Below are positions 1 to 7,142 of a DNA stretch of 17,325 nt, piece by piece. The notes under the pieces were generated by a model that saw only the letters and a program-made list of their open reading frames with translations, had not been told where the DNA came from and did not search any database. Origin of the DNA: CAWACC01 sp964390695 (GTDB lineage Bacteria > Chlamydiota > Chlamydiia > Chlamydiales > Parachlamydiaceae); NCBI GenBank assembly GCA_964390695.1, contig CAYMKI010000054.1, forward strand, positions 1 to 17,325. The letters run 5' to 3'. Position 1 is the stretch's first letter, and every line of letters begins with the position of its first letter. The translations under genes were made by a program, and so were the position numbers.

Positions 1-219
1 GATGAAAAGAGCACCCTTGTGGAAATTTACGAAATGAAGGCCTATCCGGACCTTAAGGATGAAACGTTCTTTTTTAATAACAGAGTGACCTCTAAGCGTT
101 TAGTGCAATATGCATTGGAAATGAATAAAAATTGGTTTGCGAAGCATGGCATAAAACCCGGAGATCGTTTATTATGGAATTTGAATGAACCTACAGGTTT
201 TATCTTAGCAAACCCCTAG
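1..219 (+). CDS. C-terminal end of an unknown protein (5'-truncated)
   Basis: The frame is open from base 1 to a TAG at 217-219, leaving the last 72 residues of a protein whose start lies upstream of the window. The stretch is hydrophilic and protein-like, with no membrane span or signal. It contains a HGIKPGD segment near the end that faintly recalls the GxxxGD element at the N-terminus of adenylate-forming enzymes, but no adenylation domain follows, so I do not assign a family. The stop is followed after one codon (AGT), in the same frame, by the ATG of the next gene. The two could therefore be a tightly coupled gene pair or one reading frame split by an amber codon. A CCCC run just before the TAG also lets the -1 frame continue for 29 more codons, to a TAA at 303-305. 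Function unknown. Confidence 0.5.
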   Translation, partial: DEKSTLVEIYEMKAYPDLKDETFFFNNRVTSKRLVQYALEMNKNWFAKHGIKPGDRLLWNLNEPTGFILANP

Positions 220-222
220 AGT

Positions 223-642
223 ATGAACAATACACTTCAGAATCTAATACATATAGGCAAGATATTGACGAGAAGCGAAGCCTCGAGATACCTCTATTTG
301 CGTAAGTCTCCCGTTAACAATTATAGATGGTATGAGATAGAGCCTGGAGGCGAAGAAAAAGATTCCGGGACTGAAGCCGGCTGTGTGGAGGAAGCTATCA
401 GATTGGCTATGGCGAAATGGAAAAACGATGGCATCACGCTCATACACTGCGGTTTTCGATACACCCTGCCTGAAAGAGACGAACATGGCATCAACGCCTT
501 ATTTTATCAAATGGTAGCTTCCTATAGTTCCTTAAATGGGGTATATTTTGATGAAACCTTAGGCAATAATTGCTTCGTTCAAAATGCCTCCCTCGAGTCC
601 AGAATTCTATGGAAAACATTGGCAGAACAACGCCATGGATGA
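223..642 (+). CDS. Hypothetical protein upstream of pknD, 139 aa
   Basis: I do not recognise this protein. It is 139 aa, soluble-looking and mixed in charge, without signal peptide or membrane span. It has a Gly/Glu-rich stretch around residues 40-52 and an aromatic-rich second half (FRYTLPERDEHG, then YFDETLGNNCF). The ATG at 223 has no clear Shine-Dalgarno sequence and lies 3 nt after the previous stop, so translation probably depends on coupling to the upstream frame. Its last 8 bases overlap the start of the pknD gene, in which ATGGATGA holds both the pknD ATG (635) and this gene's TGA (640-642). That overlap suggests co-expression with the kinase and perhaps a role in the same process, as an inference only. 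Confidence 0.65.
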   Translation: MNNTLQNLIHIGKILTRSEASRYLYLRKSPVNNYRWYEIEPGGEEKDSGTEAGCVEEAIRLAMAKWKNDGITLIHCGFRYTLPERDEHGINALFYQMVASYSSLNGVYFDETLGNNCFVQNASLESRILWKTLAEQRHG

Positions 643-3600
643 CATTCCCCTATTTACCTGTGCTAGTTGTAAGGCTAGCTATCAAATAGCTTTTACACAA
701 AATCAACAGGAGCCTCTCTACTGCTGCATTTGTGGGGTGCTGCTGGTGCCAGACAAAAATAAGGAGCTATCCTCCCAATCCGAAGGCTCAGAAAATCCGG
801 CCATTTTCAATAGTTCAGCTACCTTGATCCCTGGGCATCAGCCAGAGAAAGAAGCTGTGCAATTTTCTCTAGATTCGTTTCAAATTTTAAAAGAAGTGGG
901 CAAAGGGGGCATGGGTGAAGTGTACCTTGCTTACGACACCAGCTGTGGAAGAAGAATTGCCTTAAAACGCATCCGCACCGACCTGGTCGAGCACGCTCAA
1001 ATGCAAAATCGTTTTTTAAAAGAAGCCAGGATAACCAGCCAACTTACGCATCCTTCAATCATCCCCATCTATTCCATACATGGCAAAGACAAGCACACTT
1101 ATTATACCATGCCATATGTGCAGGGGTTGACTTTCAAACAATTGCTGCGCCAACTCAAAACAGCTGAAAAAAACGAACACAAGCCTGATGGTACTAGCGG
1201 TTCGATCCCTTATCTCGTGCGCATCTTTTTAAATATTTGCCAAGCTATCGCATATGCCCATTCCAAAGGCGTGCTCCACCGTGATATCAAGCCCGAAAAT
1301 GTCATCTTAGGGCAGTTTGGCGAAGTTTTAATTTTGGATTGGGGACTAGCTAAAATTGTGGAACCCAATATTTTGCCAAAAGATGACGAGGAATTTCCGC
1401 AGATTTCAGAACCAGCCTCCTTGCATCAAATCACACGCATCGGAAGAGTTGTTGGCACGGTTTCTTACATGGCACCCGAAAGAGCTATGGGCTGTCCGGC
1501 CACCTTTCAGTCCGATATCTATTCACTGGGGGTTATACTATACCAAATATTGACCCTGCGCCTACCCTTCAAAAGAGGTACCTTGAAGGAGTTTAGGGAG
1601 AAAATGCATACGGAAGTCCTCTATGATCCCATAGAAGTAGCTCCCTATAGAGATGTGCCTAAAATGCTTTCTAGGGTTGTTTTGAAATGTCTGTCTACAA
1701 ATCTGGAAGAACGTTATCACACTGTACAAGAGTTGATACATGACCTGGAGAATTACATCGAAGGACGCTCGGAATGGTACAGCGTGGCTCATTTGGATAT
1801 TTTTAATAAATCCGATTGGGAATTTCAGGAAAATGTCTTAATCGCAGAACATATCGCCATTACTCGCGGGCCTGAAATTTCCGATTGGGTAAGTTTAATG
1901 ATTTCCAAAAGCTCTTTCAGTGACACTATTATGATAGAGGCCATGGTAAAATTGGGTGAAAAAGGCCACGGTATCGGATTTTTACTAGGCATACCTGAAG
2001 CTTCTCAGCGGGTGCACTTGAACGACGGCTATTGCTTGTGGCTAGGCTCAGAACTTACCCGTTCGACTAAGTTGTTGAGATCGACCGTCGAAGTGATGCA
2101 CAGTCCGGATTTATATTTGCAGAGGCAAGAGTGGTATCGTGTGAAAATTGAAAAAATAGAAAGCAAAATCAACGTATATATCAACGACATCTTGCAGTTG
2201 TCCTATACCAGTCATTTGCCATCTATCGGTACACACGTAGGGCTTTTATCAAGGGATGCAGATTTCAGCATTAAAGATTTTTATGTCTTCGTGGGGAGCC
2301 AAAACGTGATGGTCAACTGCTTAGCTGTTCCTGATGCCTTCTTGACAAAGAAAGATTATGCTGCTGCCTTGAGTGAATACAGAAGGATTGGTTATGCCTT
2401 TTCAGGAAGGGCTGAAGGGCGAGAAGCTATCTTTAGAGCCGGCATCACTTTGTTAGAACAAGCCAAAGCTACAGAAGTTAAACAGGCTGCCGTAGCTTTG
2501 TTTGAGGAAGCTCTAGAAGAATTTGAAAAGTTGCATAAAACCCCAGGTGGGCCTCTTGAATATCTGGGTAAGGCCTTAGTATATCAAACGCTGAATGAAA
2601 ACGATGAAGAGGTGAAGTGTTTTGAACTGGCTTTCAGACGGTATCCTAAGCACCCCCTATTGCCGGTGTTGAAAGAGCAGATCTTATATCGCATGCATAC
2701 CAGTTCCAGGTATAATCGCTTGGCTACTTACCGCTTTATTCTTCTTTTATTAAGGCACATGGAGGATTTAACCCATAATTGGAATGTTCAAAAATTATTC
2801 AATAGTCTGAAAAAGCACTGGGAACACTTGCCATTTATCACGGCGGAAGCTCCTCATCAAGACTCGCAAGCAGATCCGGTGTATATATCTACCATCCTGG
2901 CATTTTGGCTTTCCAAACATTATATTCTCTCCGAAATATTCGAGGAGTTAATTAAAACAGCAGTTCCTGTTAAAAAAATTCACGAGCCCCAGAATGGAGC
3001 AAAAGAGGGTAGTTCAGGCAAAGGCAGCCCCGAAGGGGCATCGCACACATCGGTAAAAGAGGATTTGGCTGGAGTTGCCGTAAATAAAAGCCCTAACCAA
3101 GAAGCAAAAACCTTGGGCAATGTGCTCTACTCCCTACTGGAGATGGGGGCGGTAAACACAGCCAAAAAATGCATAGACAAGCTGGAACGCAAAAATCTTC
3201 CTCAGGAAGTTCTCGTGATGCTAAACTGCGTAGACATCGCTCTCCTAGCCTGCAATCCGAACACGTTGAATGCTGCTGTCGCAGCTATGCAAGCGCAGGC
3301 TCTTCAGAAGCTCTGTGATGAGAAAGAGCGGTGCCTGTTGTTTTTGCTGCGACAAGCCCTTCGGTATCGTCTGACCGATAAGATCCGGGATATGCACGTC
3401 TGCCTTGAGCAAAATCATTGTGTTTTAAGCTCCGAGACCAAAAAAACAGTTGATTGTTATCGCATTTGGGGATTGCTTTTAGAAAAACAATGGAAAGAGG
3501 CAGAAGAGATCTTAAGTTCCTATCCCTATGAAGAGCTTATCTACGAAAGTTCCCTTTTATTTTTTCTTTACGGCTGCTGGCTTTTTGTCTCTGAAGGTCA

Positions 3601-3844
3601 GGATATTGCCATCGCCCATTTTTCGGGATCGATAGAGATCACACATCCTAGATCATGGACCTTGTTCAATCACTTTTATAATGGCCGTATCCACTTGGAA
3701 TCGGGCTGGATACACAAAGCTTTTGTCTGGGAAAGAAGACAGCTGTATTTACAGCTGTCACTATTTTACGAATGCCTGGGTGATACTACCCAATCTAGCT
3801 ATTATCAAGATCTCGAGCGCCAGGAAGGTCTGGTGACTGATTAG
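635..3844 (+). CDS. pknD: Chlamydial-type Ser/Thr protein kinase PknD with N-terminal zinc-ribbon-like module
   Basis: This 1069-aa Hanks-type serine/threonine kinase has a glycine loop (GKGGMGEVY, about residues 88-97), an ATP-site Lys (ALKRIR), an alphaC Glu (KEARI), a catalytic HRDIKPEN loop near 216, DWG instead of DFG near 234-236, and MAPE near 278. The DWG variant, the post-kinase beta-rich region and the C-terminal repeat-like region ending in an ERRQLYLQ-type segment match what I recall of C. trachomatis PknD (934 aa). Family knowledge: chlamydial PknD autophosphorylates and phosphorylates inclusion protein IncG. Two additions stand out: C9/C12 and C30/C33 form a zinc-ribbon-like pair of CxxC motifs before the kinase, and a low-complexity Lys/Gly/Ser-rich linker lies around residues 780-825. 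I chose the ATG at 635 because it puts the CxxC module right at the start and overlaps the upstream stop. An in-frame ATG at 584 would add 17 residues. The stop overlaps that of the convergent gene by 4 nt. Confidence 0.93.
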   Translation: MDDIPLFTCASCKASYQIAFTQNQQEPLYCCICGVLLVPDKNKELSSQSEGSENPAIFNSSATLIPGHQPEKEAVQFSLDSFQILKEVGKGGMGEVYLAYDTSCGRRIALKRIRTDLVEHAQMQNRFLKEARITSQLTHPSIIPIYSIHGKDKHTYYTMPYVQGLTFKQLLRQLKTAEKNEHKPDGTSGSIPYLVRIFLNICQAIAYAHSKGVLHRDIKPENVILGQFGEVLILDWGLAKIVEPNILPKDDEEFPQISEPASLHQITRIGRVVGTVSYMAPERAMGCPATFQSDIYSLGVILYQILTLRLPFKRGTLKEFREKMHTEVLYDPIEVAPYRDVPKMLSRVVLKCLSTNLEERYHTVQELIHDLENYIEGRSEWYSVAHLDIFNKSDWEFQENVLIAEHIAITRGPEISDWVSLMISKSSFSDTIMIEAMVKLGEKGHGIGFLLGIPEASQRVHLNDGYCLWLGSELTRSTKLLRSTVEVMHSPDLYLQRQEWYRVKIEKIESKINVYINDILQLSYTSHLPSIGTHVGLLSRDADFSIKDFYVFVGSQNVMVNCLAVPDAFLTKKDYAAALSEYRRIGYAFSGRAEGREAIFRAGITLLEQAKATEVKQAAVALFEEALEEFEKLHKTPGGPLEYLGKALVYQTLNENDEEVKCFELAFRRYPKHPLLPVLKEQILYRMHTSSRYNRLATYRFILLLLRHMEDLTHNWNVQKLFNSLKKHWEHLPFITAEAPHQDSQADPVYISTILAFWLSKHYILSEIFEELIKTAVPVKKIHEPQNGAKEGSSGKGSPEGASHTSVKEDLAGVAVNKSPNQEAKTLGNVLYSLLEMGAVNTAKKCIDKLERKNLPQEVLVMLNCVDIALLACNPNTLNAAVAAMQAQALQKLCDEKERCLLFLLRQALRYRLTDKIRDMHVCLEQNHCVLSSETKKTVDCYRIWGLLLEKQWKEAEEILSSYPYEELIYESSLLFFLYGCWLFVSEGQDIAIAHFSGSIEITHPRSWTLFNHFYNGRIHLESGWIHKAFVWERRQLYLQLSLFYECLGDTTQSSYYQDLERQEGLVTD

Positions 3845-4893
3845 ACATCCTTATTGGGATGGAAAAATGCGTGATAATTCCATTTGAAAAAATGGTTGAC
3901 TTTCCATGCTACGGCATCCTTGCCTTTGAGATCGGTTGGGCATTTTTGAGTCAGCCCCATTTTCTGTTCGAATTTATAATCGCTGATCTGTTTATGCAAA
4001 AATATGCCTACGTTGTTGACGATGGCGAACGTGGCGGCTACTATTAAAAAAGGCGGACAAACTACGGAGGCCAAAACCAGAGCTGAATTAACAAGGTTCA
4101 CACAGTCCGTTATAATCCCAATGCTATGCACGGTTTGTTTGGTTTTCAGCCGGCCTTTTAAATCTTTTATTAAGGCATCGACTTCAGCCTGCTCTTGGCG
4201 ATTCAATATATGCGTGTTGTCTACTTTTTGATTAACAATTTTTTTGAATTTTTCGGTTTTATCAATACCTAAAATGGCAAGGTTTTTGTTGTCGTTGAAG
4301 AATTTGTTCAAGGATTTATAATCAGTGGAGCGTATATGCTTGAGTCTGCGATAGCAGGTGTGAGTATTGTAGATGGACCTGCTCTTAATGGCCAAACCGG
4401 CAGCGGCGTTAACAATATTAAAACCGGCAAATACGTGGCTAGCGACTTGGGCGACTTTAATGGCCGGCTGGATGGCCGTTAATCCTGTGATGATATTGTC
4501 GACTGTCCCGACAACAGATGTGGAAGATTCTAAGGCTTGTAAGGAGGCATCCAACTTCTCGATATGTTTGTGGCTATAGATCGCCGTTTTGATCGATTTT
4601 GCAAAATTGGTGAGATTTTGGGGGATGTTGAAAACGCTTAAAAAACCCGTGGCCCCTAGGGGTGCTTTTAAGGTGCTGGAGTTTAATAGTGAGCCAAAAG
4701 GTCCCGGCTTTAGAGAGGGAAGGAGGGTATCGAATTGCGAGGCGATTTGGTGAAAATGTTGAGCTGTGGAAGCTGCAGTCTCGAGTTTGTTCATGATGCG
4801 CATGCCTAAGTGATAGACTATTTTTTTTTCTATAAATTTGATCACTGCGTCAAATTTAGGAAACTTTAGGTGTTTATTTAAATCTATACGCAT
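3841..4893 (-). CDS. Unknown hydrophobic-segment protein, tandem paralogue A (possible Inc-like effector)
   Basis: This 350-aa protein of unknown function is clearly paralogous to the next gene on the same strand (5021-6064). Shared blocks include STDYKxLNKF, a GRLKTKQ block, PPxLI in the hydrophobic segment, HKQI..Y.FEQKMG and a terminal AWKVxHFFxWN. There is no N-terminal signal peptide. The strongest hydrophobic region lies at about residues 250-300 (SALVLASVV, then PPFLIVAATFAIV), split by a PP pair into two lobes, with a milder hydrophobic stretch around 140-175. A bilobed segment without a signal peptide is what type III-secreted chlamydial inclusion membrane proteins show, so an Inc-like role is possible but unproven. 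The ATG at 4893 lacks a strong Shine-Dalgarno sequence and follows a very AT-rich spacer. The 3' end overlaps the pknD stop by 4 nt. Confidence 0.82.
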   Translation of the reverse strand: MRIDLNKHLKFPKFDAVIKFIEKKIVYHLGMRIMNKLETAASTAQHFHQIASQFDTLLPSLKPGPFGSLLNSSTLKAPLGATGFLSVFNIPQNLTNFAKSIKTAIYSHKHIEKLDASLQALESSTSVVGTVDNIITGLTAIQPAIKVAQVASHVFAGFNIVNAAAGLAIKSRSIYNTHTCYRRLKHIRSTDYKSLNKFFNDNKNLAILGIDKTEKFKKIVNQKVDNTHILNRQEQAEVDALIKDLKGRLKTKQTVHSIGIITDCVNLVNSALVLASVVCPPFLIVAATFAIVNNVGIFLHKQISDYKFEQKMGLTQKCPTDLKGKDAVAWKVNHFFKWNYHAFFHPNKDV

Positions 4894-4975
4894 ATTAATA
4901 ACTTTTCTGTTGTTGTTTATAATTAATTATACATTTATAATTTAAATATTATATAAAGATTTATAGGTTTTATTA

Positions 4976-5010
4976 ATCTCGATTCTTAATGGTGTTTTAA
5001 GAATCGAGAT
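4976..5010 (-). terminator. Perfect stem-loop after paralogue B, probable terminator
   Basis: Two perfect 14-base inverted arms (4976-4989 and 4997-5010) enclose a 7-nt loop, starting 11 nt past the stop codon of the 5021-6064 gene. On the - strand the stem is followed by an A/T-rich run (TAATAAAACC) rather than a clean U tract. It is therefore a likely but not textbook intrinsic terminator, separating the two paralogous genes into different transcripts. Confidence 0.5.
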
Positions 5011-5020
5011 AACGGTCAAA

Positions 5021-6064
5021 TTAGCTAAACATATTTTTCGTGTTCCACTGGAAGAAGTGGCGGACTTTCCAAGCACAAGCTTGTACATCCGACAGCTCTT
5101 TTGGACAAGATTCAATCATGCCCATTTTCTGCTCGAACTGATAATTTGTGATCTGCTTATGAACCAGCGTTCCAATTAAAGTGCCCAATCCAAAGGCTAA
5201 GGAAATAATTAGCAAGGGAGGGAAGGCTATAGAGGCAATCGCTAAAGCTGTTGTGACAATGTTGAAGCAATCGCTTAAGACGCTGATGGTATGTGTGGCT
5301 TGCTTTGTCTTTAAGCGGCCTTTCAAATCCTTTACTAAGGAATCGACTTTCTCTTGCTCTTCGGCATTCAGAACTTTAGTGTTATCGACCATTTTGTTGA
5401 CGATCTGCTTAAATTCTTTAGACTTTTCAATGCCTAATGTTCTGATATTGGCATCGTCAGTAAGGAATTTGTTAAGCGCTTTATAGTCTGTGCTTCGGAT
5501 TTGTGTAAATTTCCTGTAGCATTTTTCAGTTTGATAGATCTCGCGGCCTGTTAATACTAAACCTAAAGCAGAACCGGCTATGTTAAAGCCTCCAAAAACG
5601 TGATTCACTACTTCAGCGACTTTAATCGCCTTGCTGACCGCAGTCAGACCTTTAGCGATGTTTTCGGCATTTCCGACGAGGGATGTTGCCGCTTTAGCAG
5701 CCTTTAACGAGGCATCCATCTTCTGTATCTTTTTCTTGGATTCAATACCGGATTTAATGGATTTTACAAGATTGGTGGCATTACCCAAAATGTTGAATAC
5801 GGTTAAAAATCGAGCGGCGCCTAGGCCTACAGTTACAGGTTCTTCTTTGAAGAAGCGGGCGATTGCGCTGGGATTATTGCCGTTGACGACCTTATCTACT
5901 TGAAGCGTAAGGGCATGAAATAAGCGATTCATGGTCACAACAGTTTGCGTATGCTTAATAAATTTCATCGGGCGGGAATTGATGATATTCTTTTCAAGGT
6001 AAGCTATTCCCTGGTCGATTTTTGTCCCTAGATTGATAGGATTTGATTTTACAGCTATACTCAT
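5021..6064 (-). CDS. Unknown hydrophobic-segment protein, tandem paralogue B (possible Inc-like effector)
   Basis: This 347-aa protein is paralogous to the gene at 3841-4893, with conserved blocks from about residue 85 to the end (MDASLxA, FNI, CYR, STDYKALNKF, GRLKTKQ, HKQI, FEQKMG, HFFxWN). The N-terminal 80 residues are the least conserved part. Residues about 250-302 form a hydrophobic segment of two lobes around FPPLLI. No signal peptide is visible, and a second, Gly/Ala-rich amphipathic stretch lies around 138-177. The ATG at 6064 has a strong Shine-Dalgarno sequence (AAAGGAG, 7 nt upstream), unlike paralogue A, so the two copies may be expressed at different levels. It probably has its own promoter in the AT-rich DNA upstream and ends at the perfect stem-loop 4976-5010. 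Function unknown; an inclusion-membrane or other membrane-associated effector is my best guess. Confidence 0.84.
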   Translation of the reverse strand: MSIAVKSNPINLGTKIDQGIAYLEKNIINSRPMKFIKHTQTVVTMNRLFHALTLQVDKVVNGNNPSAIARFFKEEPVTVGLGAARFLTVFNILGNATNLVKSIKSGIESKKKIQKMDASLKAAKAATSLVGNAENIAKGLTAVSKAIKVAEVVNHVFGGFNIAGSALGLVLTGREIYQTEKCYRKFTQIRSTDYKALNKFLTDDANIRTLGIEKSKEFKQIVNKMVDNTKVLNAEEQEKVDSLVKDLKGRLKTKQATHTISVLSDCFNIVTTALAIASIAFPPLLIISLAFGLGTLIGTLVHKQITNYQFEQKMGMIESCPKELSDVQACAWKVRHFFQWNTKNMFS

Positions 6065-6200
6065 TAAACACTCCTTTGTTTATTAACTTGAAGTTATATT
6101 TTAACATTAATATATTAAGATTGTATAAAGATAAATATAAACCAAATAAAATATAATTACAAGTTTATTAACTTATTTTTTTTAGTAAGTTCTCAAAAAG

Positions 6201-6259
6201 TCATGGCACAATCAGCTTGGGCATTCGCTTCACTCATGCCCAAACTGACTGAGCCATGA
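6201..6259. repeat. 59-nt palindromic element (REP-like hairpin candidate)
   Basis: Two 24-nt arms (6201-6224 and 6236-6259) are reverse complements except at three positions and enclose an 11-nt loop (TCGCTTCACTC). The outer ends are TCATGGC/GCCATGA and the inner ends TTGGGCAT/ATGCCCAA. It is far more GC-rich than the flanking DNA and sits between divergent genes, so it is not an obvious terminator for either. A dispersed palindromic repeat or small mobile-element remnant is possible; only one clear copy is in this window. Confidence 0.55.
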
Positions 6260-6405
6260 TTTCTAAGAATGTATGTACTTTGTGAGCTCTGTTAATCAAG
6301 ACCTTATTTTTTGTAGGGAAGTGTGAATAGTCTCATTTATAAAGAAAAAGTATTTTTTTCAAAAAATAGTGGAAAAATAATCTCTACTTAATTTATAAAC
6401 AAACA

Positions 6406-6464
6406 ACCTGAAAATTTGGAATTTAGAGATAGCCAAAGCCCCGGGGTTCAGGTTTTGCTTTGGC
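6406..6464 (+). promoter_or_regulatory. 5' leader with two mutually competing stems
   Basis: Upstream of the 193-aa gene, ACCTGAA (6406-6412) can pair with TTCAGGT (6447-6453), and GCCAAAGC (6432-6439) can pair with GCTTTGGC (6457-6464). The two helices cross, so they either form a pseudoknot or exclude each other. Only 3 nt join the two 3' strands, which favours exclusion. The ribosome binding site follows about 27 nt later. This would be a leader element only if transcription starts upstream of 6406, which I cannot show. Confidence 0.28.
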
Positions 6465-6504
6465 AACAAAAGTAACAGTTTAAATCTATTTAAGAGGAGC
6501 AACT

Positions 6505-7086
6505 ATGAGTCTGGTAGGAGCTAGTGAAATATCAGTGGGTGTGTCTAGTACTAATTATGATACAGTTAGAAAGGTTGAAAGTGACAAGGGGATTTCGGAA
6601 GATATAATTGAAGGATTGGCTGGACATATTTTGCGCAATAGCAATGAACGTAGCTTGAGAGAGCTAAGCAACGCCTTGAAATCAAGACCGATTACAGCTG
6701 ACCACTGCGTCGTAGCTCTAAAAATCATCGCAGCGGATCCTACGGTCTTTGTGGTTGATCCAAAAGTCAATTATCATCCTGGGTCCGGTCTGAACAAGTT
6801 TTACTGGGAACGTGAGATCAATTTAGAACAAAGCGAGTTATTGGCTGTTTTAGATGAGGAAAAGCTGGCGGCATTGCGTAGCCATCAACGAGTACAGATC
6901 AGAATTTTAACCGTTTCCCAGTCCGCTTTTGATGCTTTGATCAGATATGGACAACAATTAGCGCGTTATAAATCAATGACATATCAAAGTCCAATACCCC
7001 CAGCTGCTCGAAGAGCTACATATGATGATCATCAACCTTTGATCAGACGTCCGCAAAAGCAGGAATGCTGTTGTACACTGCTTTAG
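6505..7086 (+). CDS. Unknown 193-aa protein ending in a CaaX-type prenylation box (CTLL)
   Basis: I do not recognise the family. The protein is 193 aa with no signal peptide or membrane span. Its N-terminus is Ser/Val-rich and followed by a probably helical region (residues about 30-75). Around residues 85-110 it has a VVDPKVNYHPGSG..FYWERE stretch, then a further helical part. The C-terminal 40 residues are Pro/Arg/Tyr-rich and probably disordered, ending in Q-E-C-C-C-T-L-L. The last four residues (C190-T-L-L) fit a CaaX box with X = Leu, the type that eukaryotic geranylgeranyltransferase I modifies in Rac and Cdc42. C188 and C189 could be palmitoylated, and IRRPQK just upstream is basic. 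This suggests an effector lipidated by the host, as known for Legionella CaaX effectors, but that is inference. Start: ATG 6505 has an excellent AGAGGAG ribosome site 5 nt upstream. Confidence 0.8.
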   Translation: MSLVGASEISVGVSSTNYDTVRKVESDKGISEDIIEGLAGHILRNSNERSLRELSNALKSRPITADHCVVALKIIAADPTVFVVDPKVNYHPGSGLNKFYWEREINLEQSELLAVLDEEKLAALRSHQRVQIRILTVSQSAFDALIRYGQQLARYKSMTYQSPIPPAARRATYDDHQPLIRRPQKQECCCTLL

Positions 7087-7100
7087 TACTACTACTAGAG

Positions 7101-7142
7101 ATGCCCATTCATGTTAAGACCAACGTCGCATGGATGGGGCAT
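7101..7142. terminator. Hairpin at the junction of two convergent genes
   Basis: ATGCCCATTCATG (7101-7113) pairs with 7129-7142 in 13 base pairs, with one bulged G and one G-U pair, around a 15-nt loop. It starts 14 nt after the stop of the + strand gene. Its loop and right arm contain the stop and last codons of the - strand gene. There is no U tract on either side, so it may act as a bidirectional transcription or 3'-end stability barrier rather than a classic intrinsic terminator. Confidence 0.35.

Larger units (their letters stand above)
6065..6504. other. 440-bp AT-rich divergent intergenic region
   Basis: No credible gene lies here. The left third (6065-6180) is extremely AT-rich and should hold the promoter of the - strand paralogue. 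A weak match on the - strand is TTGTAA, 17 nt, TATATT, roughly 6132-6160, not distinctive in such AT-rich DNA. The 12-mer GTTTATTAACTT occurs twice as a direct repeat (6078-6089 and 6163-6174). The middle carries a 59-nt imperfect palindrome (6201-6259). The right end is the leader of the 193-aa gene, with competing inverted repeats at 6406-6464 and a strong ribosome binding site (AGAGGAG) just before the ATG at 6505. Confidence 0.6.

Noticed and set aside
19..219. Adenylate-forming (AMP-binding) enzyme fragment because of HGIKPGD
   Set aside because: One short element is not enough, and the protein ends where the adenylation core would have to begin.
584..634. Longer pknD start at ATG 584
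   Set aside because: It adds 17 residues inside the previous gene without a ribosome site. The ATG at 635 overlaps the upstream stop in the usual coupled manner, though neither has a Shine-Dalgarno sequence.
6201..6225. TGGCAC in the left arm of the palindrome as a sigma-54 -24 element
   Set aside because: No TTGC occurs at the required 5-nt spacing, and the bases are explained by the palindrome.
6505..7086. The 193-aa CaaX-box protein as a small GTPase of host origin
   Set aside because: Length and tail resemble Rho proteins, but no P-loop, DxxG or NKxD motif is present.
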